DNA of 64,000 nt. Source: Nitrospirillum amazonense. GTDB taxonomy: Bacteria; Pseudomonadota; Alphaproteobacteria; Azospirillales; Azospirillaceae. The DNA lies in the NCBI RefSeq assembly GCF_007828045.1, contig NZ_VITN01000009.1, forward strand, positions 171,674 through 235,673. Direction: 5' to 3'. The notes beneath the pieces are model-generated. The model did no database searches. It saw nothing but the letters and a program-made list of their open reading frames with translations, and was not told the origin of the DNA. This document shows, piece after piece, positions 35,099 to 42,086 of the stretch. The first letter of the stretch is position 1. Every line of letters starts with the position of its first letter. The translations under genes were made by a program, and so were the position numbers.

Positions 35099-35644
35099 CC
35101 GGTAAAGTCCGTGTTCCGCCCGGCCAAGGCCGGTAAAGTCCGAGTCCAGGAAAAAGCGCCGGGGCAGAACAGCCCCGCCCCAAAGTCGGGGCCGGTAAAG
35201 TCCGAGTGGACCCGGCGGGCCTGGATTTGAGCCGCGGCCGCGCCCACCCGCCCCCCCTCCCTCAACCATCCCGCCGGCCGGAAAGGCCCAGACTTCCGTC
35301 GGCAAGGCCGGTAAAGTCCGAATCCAGGGGCGAGTCGCGACCGCTTTCGAGTCCGGCGGAGTCGATCCCGCGATCCCCGGCGGGGCGATTCGTCACGATT
35401 CGGCTCGGACTTTACCGGCCAGGTCAGAGTTATCCACAGACTCGGGCGCGTCTCCTCCGGACTTTACCGGCCAAAAGATGCGCCGGGGCGGTCCGCCCGC
35501 ATGGGAAGAACAGTTTTCCCCCGGACCTTGCCGGCCGAGGGCCGGACTCTACCGGCCCGACTCGGGATTATTTCCCGGACTTAACCGGCACCTCAAATAA
35601 CAGACTCCAAATACCCCACAAATAGCGGGGGCCGGTAAAGTCCG
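35099..35644. other. Iteron-type replication origin
   Basis: The 13-mer CCGGTAAAGTCCG occurs five times directly (35099, 35130, 35192, 35308, 35632). In inverted form (CGGACTTTACCGG) it occurs twice perfectly (35406, 35458) and three times with one or two changes (35522, 35543, 35576). A perfect DnaA box lies among them and a short AT-rich stretch (35590-35626) precedes the last iteron. The initiator gene follows directly. This is the standard layout of a theta-type iteron origin, with the iterons as RepA binding sites. Opposed clusters could also serve copy-number control by handcuffing. Confidence 0.92.
35430..35438 (+). promoter_or_regulatory. DnaA box
   Basis: TTATCCACA matches the strong DnaA-box consensus exactly. 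It lies between two inverted iterons inside the origin region, as expected when host DnaA helps RepA open the duplex. Confidence 0.8.
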
Positions 35645-35738
35645 ACCTAGATTTAGTGATTTGCCTTTGGAACACTCCGGCCACCAACCGACACCAACCG
35701 ACACCGACCGAACCGACTGGCAGGGAGCGAAGGGCGCC

Positions 35739-36671
35739 ATGGCCGACATTCACCGTCTGATCCTGGAACATGGCGTGGACCGGGCGCGCGAGATGGCGAC
35801 CAGCAAGAGCGGTCGCGCCCTGGTGGACGTGGCCGCCGCCATGCTGGCCCAGGAAGAGGACAGCATGGGCATCACCCATGCCGGCTTCGCCCTGACCAGC
35901 CTGCCCCACCGCTCCATCGACAAGGGGCCGGAGCCGGAATACCACCGCAAGGAAACCGGGCGCTGCACCCTGATCGTGCAGAGCGGCCGGCACGCCGACG
36001 GCAGCCTGGTGGGCGTGCCCTATGGCGCCAAGGCGCGCATGATCCTGCTGTACCTGCAGACCGAGGCGCTGAAGACCAATTCCCGCCAGGTGGAGCTGGG
36101 CAAGAGCTGGCATTCCTGGCTGAAGGCCATGGGGGAGAGCCCCGGCGGCAAGACCTACCGCCTGGTGATGGAACAGGCGCAGCGCATCACCGCCTGCAGC
36201 CTGCAATTCCTGTGGGAGACGGACGCCTCGGTCACCCGGCAGAACGCCGGCTTCGTCAACAATTCCATCCTGTTCAAGTCCAACCCCGACCAGCGCCAGG
36301 TGGCCCTGTTCCAGGACGTGATCGAGTTGAACGAGAGCTTCTACGACAGCCTGAAGCAGCACGCCGTCCCCGTCTCCGAAGCGGCCCTGCGCCACATCAG
36401 CGCCAGCAGCACCGCCATCGACGTCTACATCTGGCTGGCCTACCGCCTGCACGTGCTGAACCAGGCGACGCCCGTGCGCTGGGCCGCCCTGCGCCGCCAG
36501 TTCGGCGAGCACTACGCCAAGCTCAGCCACTTCAAGCCCGTGTTCCTGGACGCCCTGGCCCTGGCCACCGCCGTTTACCCCGAAGCCAAGGTCGAGATCG
36601 CCGACGACGGCATCGTCCTGCATCCGTCGCGCCCGCCCATCGCGCGAAGGGAAGCGGCGCTGATCGCTTAA
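35739..36671 (+). CDS. repA: Plasmid/chromid replication initiator RepA (RepA_C family)
   Basis: A 310-residue initiator of the RepA_C type, recognised from its body (HAGFALTSLPHRSIDKG, VPYGAKARMILLYLQTEALK, LGKSWHSWLKAMG, ISASSTAIDVYIWLAYRLH, LRRQFGEHY). Two winged-helix domains are expected, the second (near AIDVYIWLAYRLHVLN) contacting iterons. The ATG at 35739 is preceded by GGGAGCGAAGGG; an upstream TTG (35661) would add 26 residues encoded by short CCGACACCAA-type tandem repeats and is less likely. Its iterons lie directly upstream. No parA/parB or repB/repC genes accompany it in this window. It overlaps the convergent XRE gene by 4 bp. Confidence 0.9.
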   Translation: MADIHRLILEHGVDRAREMATSKSGRALVDVAAAMLAQEEDSMGITHAGFALTSLPHRSIDKGPEPEYHRKETGRCTLIVQSGRHADGSLVGVPYGAKARMILLYLQTEALKTNSRQVELGKSWHSWLKAMGESPGGKTYRLVMEQAQRITACSLQFLWETDASVTRQNAGFVNNSILFKSNPDQRQVALFQDVIELNESFYDSLKQHAVPVSEAALRHISASSTAIDVYIWLAYRLHVLNQATPVRWAALRRQFGEHYAKLSHFKPVFLDALALATAVYPEAKVEIADDGIVLHPSRPPIARREAALIA

Positions 36672-37165
36672 ATATTATCTTCAACTATCTGAAGATACGG
36701 TCGCCGGATCATTTCCGATTGAATATTTTCCCCATCGTCTGGGGCAGGCTGCTTCAACTCAAATTCATATCTGAAGATATATGGCAAAATTTTTTGGTCA
36801 AACTTAACCTTGATTTGATAGGTAGGTCCCGTGGCGGGCGGATGTGGCTCGACTTCTACAACATCCCCCACTTCTCTAGGCGATATTCCCGCTGACACTC
36901 TAGAGTTTGGCCGGAAACTCACCTTGTCACCCACTCTAAAACGACGCATCCGAATACCGGCCGATTCATTTTCACTTTCTTCAATAAAAATTATCCCCGC
37001 CATACGCAAAGTATTCTTTAATATATTGATCGTCACACTCTCTCCTGAGTACTTTCTATTTTCAAAGTTCGAAATTGTATTTCGATGAATCCCCGATTCC
37101 TCCGCTAGACGATCCAAGTTCCAATTGAGCGCGCTGCGGGCTGCTCGTAATTGCTCGGGCTGCAT
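36668..37165 (-). CDS. XRE-family regulator with C-terminal extension
   Basis: A 165-residue protein. The N-terminal HTH_3 domain (residues 3-60) reads LRAARSALNWNLDRLAEESG and HRNTISNFENRKYSG. A beta-rich ~75-residue domain follows (FRVGDKVSFRPNSRVSAGIS, TYQIKVKFDQKILPYIFRYE). Base composition is clearly more AT-rich than the flanking repA and comM, suggesting acquisition. A perfect 17-bp palindrome lies 14 bp before its start and is probably its own operator. It might modulate repA, with which it converges, but nothing shows this directly. Confidence 0.82.
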   Translation of the reverse strand: MQPEQLRAARSALNWNLDRLAEESGIHRNTISNFENRKYSGESVTINILKNTLRMAGIIFIEESENESAGIRMRRFRVGDKVSFRPNSRVSAGISPREVGDVVEVEPHPPATGPTYQIKVKFDQKILPYIFRYEFELKQPAPDDGENIQSEMIRRPYLQIVEDNI

Positions 37166-37178
37166 GACATTCCTCAGT

Positions 37179-37195
37179 TTGTGAAAAATTCACAA
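37179..37195. promoter_or_regulatory. Palindromic operator of the XRE gene
   Basis: TTGTGAA-AAA-TTCACAA is a perfect 7-3-7 inverted repeat in an AT-rich promoter region, 14 bp upstream of the XRE start codon. Its size suits an XRE dimer and suggests autoregulation. Confidence 0.65.
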
Positions 37196-37309
37196 GTGAT
37201 AATATCATAACTCTATCTGGGATCAATAGAGCCGATCGCATCCCCTGGCGCATCCTCCATCCCGCCCCTACACTACCCGCACGTGCAGAGGCGGGATGGG
37301 GTGGGGCCG

Positions 37310-37963
37310 GTGGTAGCGCGGGTTTCGACGGTGGCCTTCCAGGGGGTGGACGTCCTGGACATCGACGTCCAGGTGCAGATGTCAGGCGGGCAGGTGGCCT
37401 TCACCGTGGTGGGCCTGCCGGACAAGGCGGTGGCCGAAAGCCGGGAGCGGGTGCGGGCGGCCCTGCACGCCCTGGGCCTGGCCCTGCCGCCCAAGCACAT
37501 CACCGTGAACCTGGCGCCGGCCGACGTGCAGAAGGAGGGGTCGCACTACGACCTGCCCATCGCCATCGCCCTGCTGACTGTCATGGGCATCCTGCCGGAT
37601 GAGGACATCAAGGGCTTCTGCGCCCTGGGCGAACTGGCGCTGGACGGCGCGCTGACGGCCGTGGCCGGCACCCTGCCCGCCGCCATCCACGCGGTGGCCA
37701 CCGACCGGGGGCTGATCTGCCCGGCGGCCTGCGGCGGGGAGGCCGCCTGGGCCGGGGAGCTGGAGGTGCTGGCCCCCCGCACCCTGCTGGAACTGATCAA
37801 TCACTTCAAGGGCACCCAAGTGCTGTCCCGCCCCCAGCCCAAGATGGAGGAGGATGAGCCCGGCGCCCTGCCGGACCTGGCCGACATCAAGGGGCAGGAG
37901 ACGGCGGAATGGTGGCGCAAAAACACCCAAATCGAAATCGCAAGGCTGACGGGGGACCGATAG
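37310..37963 (+). pseudogene. comM: comM (Mg-chelatase-like AAA+ helicase), 5' fragment truncated by insertion
   Basis: Residues 1-198 are the N-terminal (Lon-protease-like S5) domain of ComM/YifB: VVARVSTVAFQGVDVL, VVGLPDKAVAESRERVRAAL, ITVNLAPADVQKEGSHYDLP, ending at LADIKGQETA. In intact ComM this is followed by the Walker A region, but here the frame enters foreign sequence (EWWRKNTQIEIARLTGDR, then stop). The break falls exactly where the left inverted repeat of a 17.7-kb element begins. ComM promotes branch migration during natural transformation. The missing continuation (KRALEVAASGAHNLL) is found at 55629-55677. The GTG at 37310 matches the family start. Confidence 0.93.
37897..37930. 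repeat. Target duplication and left terminal inverted repeat
   Basis: GGAGACGG (37897-37904) is the left copy of an 8-bp target duplication. The element proper begins at 37905 with CGGAATGGTGGCGCAAAAAC, continuing to ACCCAA at 37930. It matches the right end in 23 of 26 positions, in inverted orientation. Confidence 0.85.
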
Positions 37964-37990
37964 ACTAGTTCTGCAATAGCAGGAGCCCGC

Positions 37991-38437
37991 ATGACGTCCC
38001 CTACAATAACGGCACTCCTTGATCAGCGCCGAGACATCCTCCGAGACATGGCGATACTTCGGGATGAGATGGCTGAGTGCGAGAAGGCCGTTCACCATCT
38101 GGACGCGGTGATACATCTGCTGGATCCCTCGGTGGATCTCGCGGCCGTGACGCCGAAGAAGCACGTTACCTTTGATGAGATTTTCCGTCCAGGCGAAGCG
38201 CCGTTGATGGCGCTTGATGCCCTCAGGGAGGCGAATACGGCCCTCTCGACGACGGACATCCTCAAGGTGATGCTCGAGAAAAAGGGTGGTCCGCGGCTGA
38301 CATCCCGGCAATTCCAGGTCCTGCTGCGGAAGATCAATGCCGGCCTGAATGGCCAGTTCCGGAAAGGGTTGGTTCGCAAGGCAGGGCGAGACGGTGGCCA
38401 TGGCGCCAACCGCGCGGTGATCTGGCATCTGATCTAA
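37991..38437 (+). CDS. Small coiled-coil/winged-helix protein, left end of element
   Basis: A 148-residue protein. The N-terminal ~45 residues form a coiled coil (LLDQRRDILRDMAILRDEMA); the C-terminal ~80 look like a winged helix (MALDALREANTALSTTDILK, LTSRQFQVLLRKINAGLNGQ, VIWHL). It has the same build as the inward-facing gene at the element's right end and three genes at 40.9-42.1 kb. It starts 86 bp inside the element. Exact function unknown; DNA binding is likely. Confidence 0.7.
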   Translation: MTSPTITALLDQRRDILRDMAILRDEMAECEKAVHHLDAVIHLLDPSVDLAAVTPKKHVTFDEIFRPGEAPLMALDALREANTALSTTDILKVMLEKKGGPRLTSRQFQVLLRKINAGLNGQFRKGLVRKAGRDGGHGANRAVIWHLI

Positions 38438-38564
38438 AGCGCTGTTTATAAAGCACCCTAGAGAAACGTGAGGTTGAATTCTGGTGGTCGGCAGGCCATA
38501 TGAGATCAACGTAGAGCTTTAATAATTTTCCAGAGCCTCGAGTTGCGGATCATATGGAGGGAAA

Positions 38565-38771
38565 ATGCCTATACCCGATTACGCCCGACATGTGCCGAAG
38601 GAAAAGTTAGTACAAATAGTGTGCCGGGGCGTTTGCGGTAGGACGCGCTATGGTGAAGTGTCCGTGCTTCCGTGGTCGAAGACGGAAGATAGCCACCAAA
38701 CTGGTCTGCGCGCAAAATGTCTCCGATGCGGATATGAGGCGCGAGATAATTACAATTGGACCGCGTTTTAA
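38565..38771 (+). CDS. Small zinc-ribbon-like protein (68 aa)
   Basis: Two cysteine pairs (VCRGVCGRTR and AKCLRCGYEA) would bind a zinc ion. A GGAGGG ribosome-binding site precedes the ATG. It lies 35 bp upstream of the next gene on the same strand and is probably cotranscribed with it, like an antitoxin or partner protein. No family recognised. Confidence 0.55.
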   Translation: MPIPDYARHVPKEKLVQIVCRGVCGRTRYGEVSVLPWSKTEDSHQTGLRAKCLRCGYEARDNYNWTAF

Positions 38772-38806
38772 CATAATAAATAACTATTAAATATCAGGAG
38801 ATAAAC

Positions 38807-39280
38807 ATGACTGAATTATATCACTATACGGGGCTCGGCGCAGCCCTAAGCATATTGGATACGCTTTGGTTCGTTCCTCGCTATAGGAACCCTCTTGCTG
38901 CAGACTCGGGCTTGAATTGCTTTGCAGCCGGACAACCGCATAACACGAACCAACATATTGAAGGGAACGGAGCGAAAATAACGTTCTTGTGGGATGGGCC
39001 AATAATGGAAGATGCGCAAGATTTGGCGCTGCCATATCCGAGTAACGTGCTTCTCCACCAGGGGGCATGGAGGAGTATCGTGCCTTTCGGGACCAATGCG
39101 CATCTCCGTATCGCAAAAATCCATGCTGAAGACGGGGCGTGGGAGGCATACTGGAAGCATCGCAATAAATGGCCATTATTTTTCGCAAAACGGCGGATTG
39201 GCGCTTTCCGAAGTGACGTTGAGGATCGTTTGGCCGAAATGCCGTCGGTTAGCGTTGGCAAGCCCCCAACCGGCTCATAA
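38807..39280 (+). CDS. Hypothetical protein, possibly ADP-ribosyltransferase-like (DUF2971-type start)
   Basis: A 157-residue protein opening with LYHYTGLGAALSILDTLWFV, which recalls the H-Y-T strand and 'IL..G' helix of DUF2971/DarT-like ADP-ribosyltransferase folds. The rest (HLRIAKIHAEDGAWEAYWKH) has no clear match and a conserved catalytic Glu cannot be assigned. It is preceded by the 68-residue zinc-ribbon protein, so a toxin-antitoxin-like pair is conceivable. AT-richer than the chromosomal part. Its 3' end overlaps the end of the convergent gene by 32 bp. Confidence 0.5.
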   Translation: MTELYHYTGLGAALSILDTLWFVPRYRNPLAADSGLNCFAAGQPHNTNQHIEGNGAKITFLWDGPIMEDAQDLALPYPSNVLLHQGAWRSIVPFGTNAHLRIAKIHAEDGAWEAYWKHRNKWPLFFAKRRIGAFRSDVEDRLAEMPSVSVGKPPTGS

Positions 39281-39473
39281 GCGCATCCAGCGACTCGGTA
39301 ATCAGCAACACTGCGCCCGTGCGCAGGGTGACACACGCGTTCATGGCAGTGTCGTCGGCGTCGGAGATGCCGGCGATGAAGCTCGGTGCCAGGGCGTGCC
39401 GGCGGCCAGACATGTCGGTGACCACGATGAAGACCTCGCGCAGCGCCGGCCGTTCTCGTCCAGTCCGTTCCAT
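39249..39473 (-). CDS. Small beta-rich protein downstream of the transposase (74 aa)
   Basis: Begins MERTGRERPALREVFIVVTD. The pattern VTDMSGRRHALAPSFIAGI and TLRTGAVLLITESLDALMSR resembles the small FlbD-like fold (strand, strand, then a 'GxxxLVxES' motif). The ATG lies two bases after the transposase stop, so it is almost certainly cotranscribed and may be translationally coupled. It may assist or regulate the transposase. Low-level similarity only. Confidence 0.5.
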   Translation of the reverse strand: MERTGRERPALREVFIVVTDMSGRRHALAPSFIAGISDADDTAMNACVTLRTGAVLLITESLDALMSRLGACQR

Positions 39474-39475
39474 CG

Positions 39476-40459
39476 TCAGCAACACGCCATCTTCTGCCAC
39501 CGGCCCGTCCACACGCGGCTGGTGGGGCTCGCGAGCATCATTTCGAGGATTTCCCAGACCTGGCTGGCGTCATCCACGCGGCGCCGATCCTCGCGGTAGG
39601 CCATCTCCGCGCTGTACAGCCCTAGCAGGTGCGAACTGATCCGGTGGTAGACGCCGATCTCGGCGCGGCGCATGCGGGAGTGAAACCCCTCCGCGCCGTT
39701 GGTGTGGATCCGGCCATTGGCGTACTCGAGGCGGTGATTGATGTGATGGGTTTGGTAGCGGGCGTGCAACGCGCCGTAGGCCTTGTGCTCGTCGGTATAA
39801 ATCACGCTGCCCGGAGCGACGTGCTTAGCGCTCGCCGCCAGGATTTCCTCGGTGGTTTCGCTTTCTATCACCACGGTCACGGTATTCCCGCCCCGTTCCC
39901 GCAACACCAAGACCGCCTTCTTCTTGGGCAACTTCTTGGGTTGCTTCTTGTCGGGCCGCAGCCCCTCCCGGCCGGTGTTTCCAGGGCGGACGTGCCCGCC
40001 ATAATACGCGGCATCCTCCTCCACCTCACCGGACAAAACCAGGTCGCCGCGCCTGCGAGCGATCGTCTCGCGGATTTTGTGGTTGAAAACAAACGACGTC
40101 TTGGTGTTCAGCCCCACCGTCCGGGATGCTTGGATGGCGCTGACTCCCTTGGCATTGAGCACAAACGTCGTGATCTCCGCGATGATTCGCTTGAAGGGCA
40201 GCTTTCTTGAATTGAATGGCGTGCCGGCCGTCACCGAGAAGGTCCGGCGGCAGGCGGAGCACTTGAATATCCGCCTGGTGGTGATGGTGTAGCACCTCTC
40301 ACACTTGCAGTACCGGCAGACTGGCGTCCCGCCCGTTCGCGGCCACCGGTGCTTCAGGAAACGCTCGTAGGCCTCTTCTTCCGTCATCTCAGCGACGCTC
40401 CACAGCGACCAGGTCGCGCGCCTCGCTGACTTCAGAAAGTGGGTTCCCTGCTTGCGCAT
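39476..40459 (-). CDS. IS1595-family transposase
   Basis: A 327-residue protein with an N-terminal zinc-ribbon (TPVCRYCKCERCYTITTRRI and FKCSACRRTFSVTAGTPF) and the ISXO2-like DDE domain. The catalytic residues lie in SGEVEEDAAYYGG (first acidic; members normally have VEVDETYVGG), VIYTDEHKAYGAL (second Asp) and the ThNGAEGFHSRMRR-type C-terminal motif (NGAEGFHSRMRRAEIG). The first catalytic motif reads EVEEDAAYYG, so the acidic order is slightly unusual. The start MRKQGTHFLKSARRATWSLW fits the family; the ORF extends upstream to 40930 but overlaps the divergent gene. It lies ~1.6 kb from the element's left end. Confidence 0.88.
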   Translation of the reverse strand: MRKQGTHFLKSARRATWSLWSVAEMTEEEAYERFLKHRWPRTGGTPVCRYCKCERCYTITTRRIFKCSACRRTFSVTAGTPFNSRKLPFKRIIAEITTFVLNAKGVSAIQASRTVGLNTKTSFVFNHKIRETIARRRGDLVLSGEVEEDAAYYGGHVRPGNTGREGLRPDKKQPKKLPKKKAVLVLRERGGNTVTVVIESETTEEILAASAKHVAPGSVIYTDEHKAYGALHARYQTHHINHRLEYANGRIHTNGAEGFHSRMRRAEIGVYHRISSHLLGLYSAEMAYREDRRRVDDASQVWEILEMMLASPTSRVWTGRWQKMACC

Positions 40460-40470
40460 CTTCGGTTCAT

Positions 40471-40545
40471 CGCCATCGTATATGATGGCGTTATACCCCT
40501 CGGGTGAGCGCGTTGCAACAGGAAACGCCATCCCATATGATGGCG
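40471..40545. promoter_or_regulatory. Twin operator-like palindromes between transposase and divergent gene
   Basis: CGCCATC-N6-GATGGCG occurs twice, at 40471-40490 and 40526-40545, with centres 55 bp apart. One is 12 bp upstream of the transposase ATG, the other 23 bp upstream of the divergent TTG start. Identical 7-bp arms with different spacers argue for a protein binding site controlling both genes. Confidence 0.7.
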
Positions 40546-40567
40546 CCGAATTTAACGGGAGCATCCC

Positions 40568-40861
40568 TTGACCGATCTGCGACACGTTACCGAAGACCAG
40601 TGGCGGGAGGCGCTCTTCCGCTTCCTGCGCCACGCCATGGCTCAGCGGCGGGTGGATTACTCCGACATCGCCCAGCCCCCCAGCTTCGCCGGCGAGCCCA
40701 AGGAACGGGTGGCGCTGGGGAACAAGGTTCGGCGCAGCATGTATGACCCCGGCTTCTTCCTCGCCCTGCTGGCGGCGATTGGTCTCCCCGGAGTCACCCT
40801 TGAGGAAGTGGCGAAGTTCCTTCCAGAGAAGCGCGCCGACACTGAAGCCGGGGATAGCTAA
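40568..40861 (+). CDS. DUF6471-like HTH protein (97 aa), divergent from transposase
   Basis: The body WREALFRFLRHAMAQRRVDY, NKVRRSMYDPGFFLALLAAI and GVTLEEVAKFLPEK matches the pattern of DUF6471-type small HTH proteins (start of domain, RNK turn, FF-LxALxxIG helix). It begins with TTG preceded by GGGAGC. Its promoter shares the twin palindromes with the transposase, so it is a candidate repressor of transposition. Confidence 0.6.
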   Translation: MTDLRHVTEDQWREALFRFLRHAMAQRRVDYSDIAQPPSFAGEPKERVALGNKVRRSMYDPGFFLALLAAIGLPGVTLEEVAKFLPEKRADTEAGDS

Positions 40862-40880
40862 TCCAGGCATGGCATTCTCC

Positions 40881-41312
40881 TCACAGGTGGACCAAGAGCC
40901 ATCTGCCATTGGGTAAGAGTTTGACGTCACCGCGGCTGTGTAAGCGCTTCAGCACGTCTTTGACCGTCGGCCGGATGAGGTCATGGCCTTCGGCCCGCGC
41001 GAGGGTCATGAGGGTTGTGATCGATAGCGGCCTGGCCTCACGCCGCATGATGTCGATGAGCGGCCGCTGAGTCGGCGTTGGGTCGCGATAGCGCGCCGCA
41101 GTTCGGGGGGCTTCGGGCTCGGGCGGGGGTAGCACTGCCTCCTCCTTCCCAGGCGTCCAGGCGTGGCGTGCCACCCAGGCCAAGCCGTCAGCGACGCCAG
41201 CGGCAAACTGACCAGCGGCGATGATTTCCTCCCAGGCGGCATCTTCCGCCGCCTGGCGGGCGGCAGTCGCCTTTGATTCAATCGTGGCCATGGCATCAGC
41301 TTTCGGTGCCAT
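40881..41312 (-). CDS. Small winged-helix protein C of a three-gene operon
   Basis: A 143-residue protein. An Ala-rich helical N-terminus (ATAARQAAEDAAWEEIIAAG) and an acidic/Pro linker are followed by a winged helix: LIDIMRREARPLSITTLMTL, LIRPTVKDVLKRLHSRGDVK, PNGRWLLVHL. It is the last gene of an overlapping series; its ATG lies 17 bp inside the preceding gene. It shares its plan with the two upstream genes and with those at 37991 and 54901. Probably DNA-binding. Confidence 0.65.
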   Translation of the reverse strand: MAPKADAMATIESKATAARQAAEDAAWEEIIAAGQFAAGVADGLAWVARHAWTPGKEEAVLPPPEPEAPRTAARYRDPTPTQRPLIDIMRREARPLSITTLMTLARAEGHDLIRPTVKDVLKRLHSRGDVKLLPNGRWLLVHL

Positions 41313-41706
41313 TGGGCTCTCCGCCCTCCGGAGCGTCTTCGAATCCTGCCCCCTCTTCTGTGAGCAGGCCGGCGCTGGTTAGACGCCGCAAGACCCGAAG
41401 GCACTCTTCCTCGGAAATCGTCACCCCCCGGGCCTTCAGCTCGTTGCATATCTCGAGCGGGGTCAACGGGCCGCCGGCCTTGTCGATTATGGCCAGCACA
41501 TACTTCGTGTATGGGGTTCGCTGCCGAGGCAGCTTCTTCGGCGCCGTTGGCGCTTCCGTAGCAACGGGGGCGGCCGCCGCGTCGCCCACCGGCACGCCGC
41601 CTGCCTCCTCCAGGACCCAGACTAAGGCGGCCGCGTAGCCCGACTGGTGGACTACGGCGGTACGGGTCTCTTCCAGCTTCCTACGGACCAGTTCCACGTT
41701 GATCAT
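41296..41706 (-). CDS. Small winged-helix protein B of a three-gene operon
   Basis: A 136-residue protein. The N-terminal helix (VELVRRKLEETRTAVVHQSG) and Pro/Ala linker lead to a winged helix (YVLAIIDKAGGPLTPLEICN, EEECLRVLRRLTSAGLLTEE). The ATG at 41706 overlaps the stop of gene A as ATGA, showing translational coupling. The frame stays open upstream to 42045 but that part reads through gene A. Confidence 0.65.
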   Translation of the reverse strand: MINVELVRRKLEETRTAVVHQSGYAAALVWVLEEAGGVPVGDAAAAPVATEAPTAPKKLPRQRTPYTKYVLAIIDKAGGPLTPLEICNELKARGVTISEEECLRVLRRLTSAGLLTEEGAGFEDAPEGGEPNGTES

Positions 41707-42086
41707 GGCGTCCTCCGATCTTTGGAGGCTGGGCCCAGCTGGTAGTGACCTCGGCCCACGACCTGAACCGCACGACGAAGCTCGAGCCGGCACAGCGCGG
41801 CCTTTACGGACTTCGGCAGGGACGTGAGGCCCTGCTGTTGGAGCCCTGCCATGATCTCGTCCAAGGACATTGGCCCTGGCGCCGAGGCGAGCAGCTGCAG
41901 GATGGGCTCTTGGCATTTCTGCCGCGTTCGCCGATAGCGCACAGGCACCGTGCCGGCGGTAATTTCGGGAGGCGGAGCGCCCAGTTGAGCAAGGGCCTCG
42001 AACCGAGCGGCGGCCGCAGACAGGTGAGCCGCAGCAGCCCGCCATTCAGCGGCTATTCGTTTGTAGGGGAGCACGGGAGGCTTCAT
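41703..42086 (-). CDS. Small winged-helix protein A of a three-gene operon
   Basis: A 127-residue protein, first in the series. The N-terminal Ala-rich amphipathic helix (EWRAAAAHLSAAAARFEALA) precedes a winged helix (ILQLLASAPGPMSLDEIMAG, LPKSVKAALCRLELRRAVQV, GRGHYQLG). Its architecture, an N-terminal helix then one C-terminal winged helix, recurs in the next two genes though sequence identity is low. This suggests related subunits of one assembly rather than recent duplications. Confidence 0.65.
   Translation of the reverse strand: MKPPVLPYKRIAAEWRAAAAHLSAAAARFEALAQLGAPPPEITAGTVPVRYRRTRQKCQEPILQLLASAPGPMSLDEIMAGLQQQGLTSLPKSVKAALCRLELRRAVQVVGRGHYQLGPASKDRRTP

Noticed and set aside
37907..37963. 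Alternative reading of the duplication as 10 bp (GGAGACGGCG)
   Set aside because: Giving the last CG to the element makes both ends begin CGG and aligns the inverted repeats better, so 8 bp is preferred.
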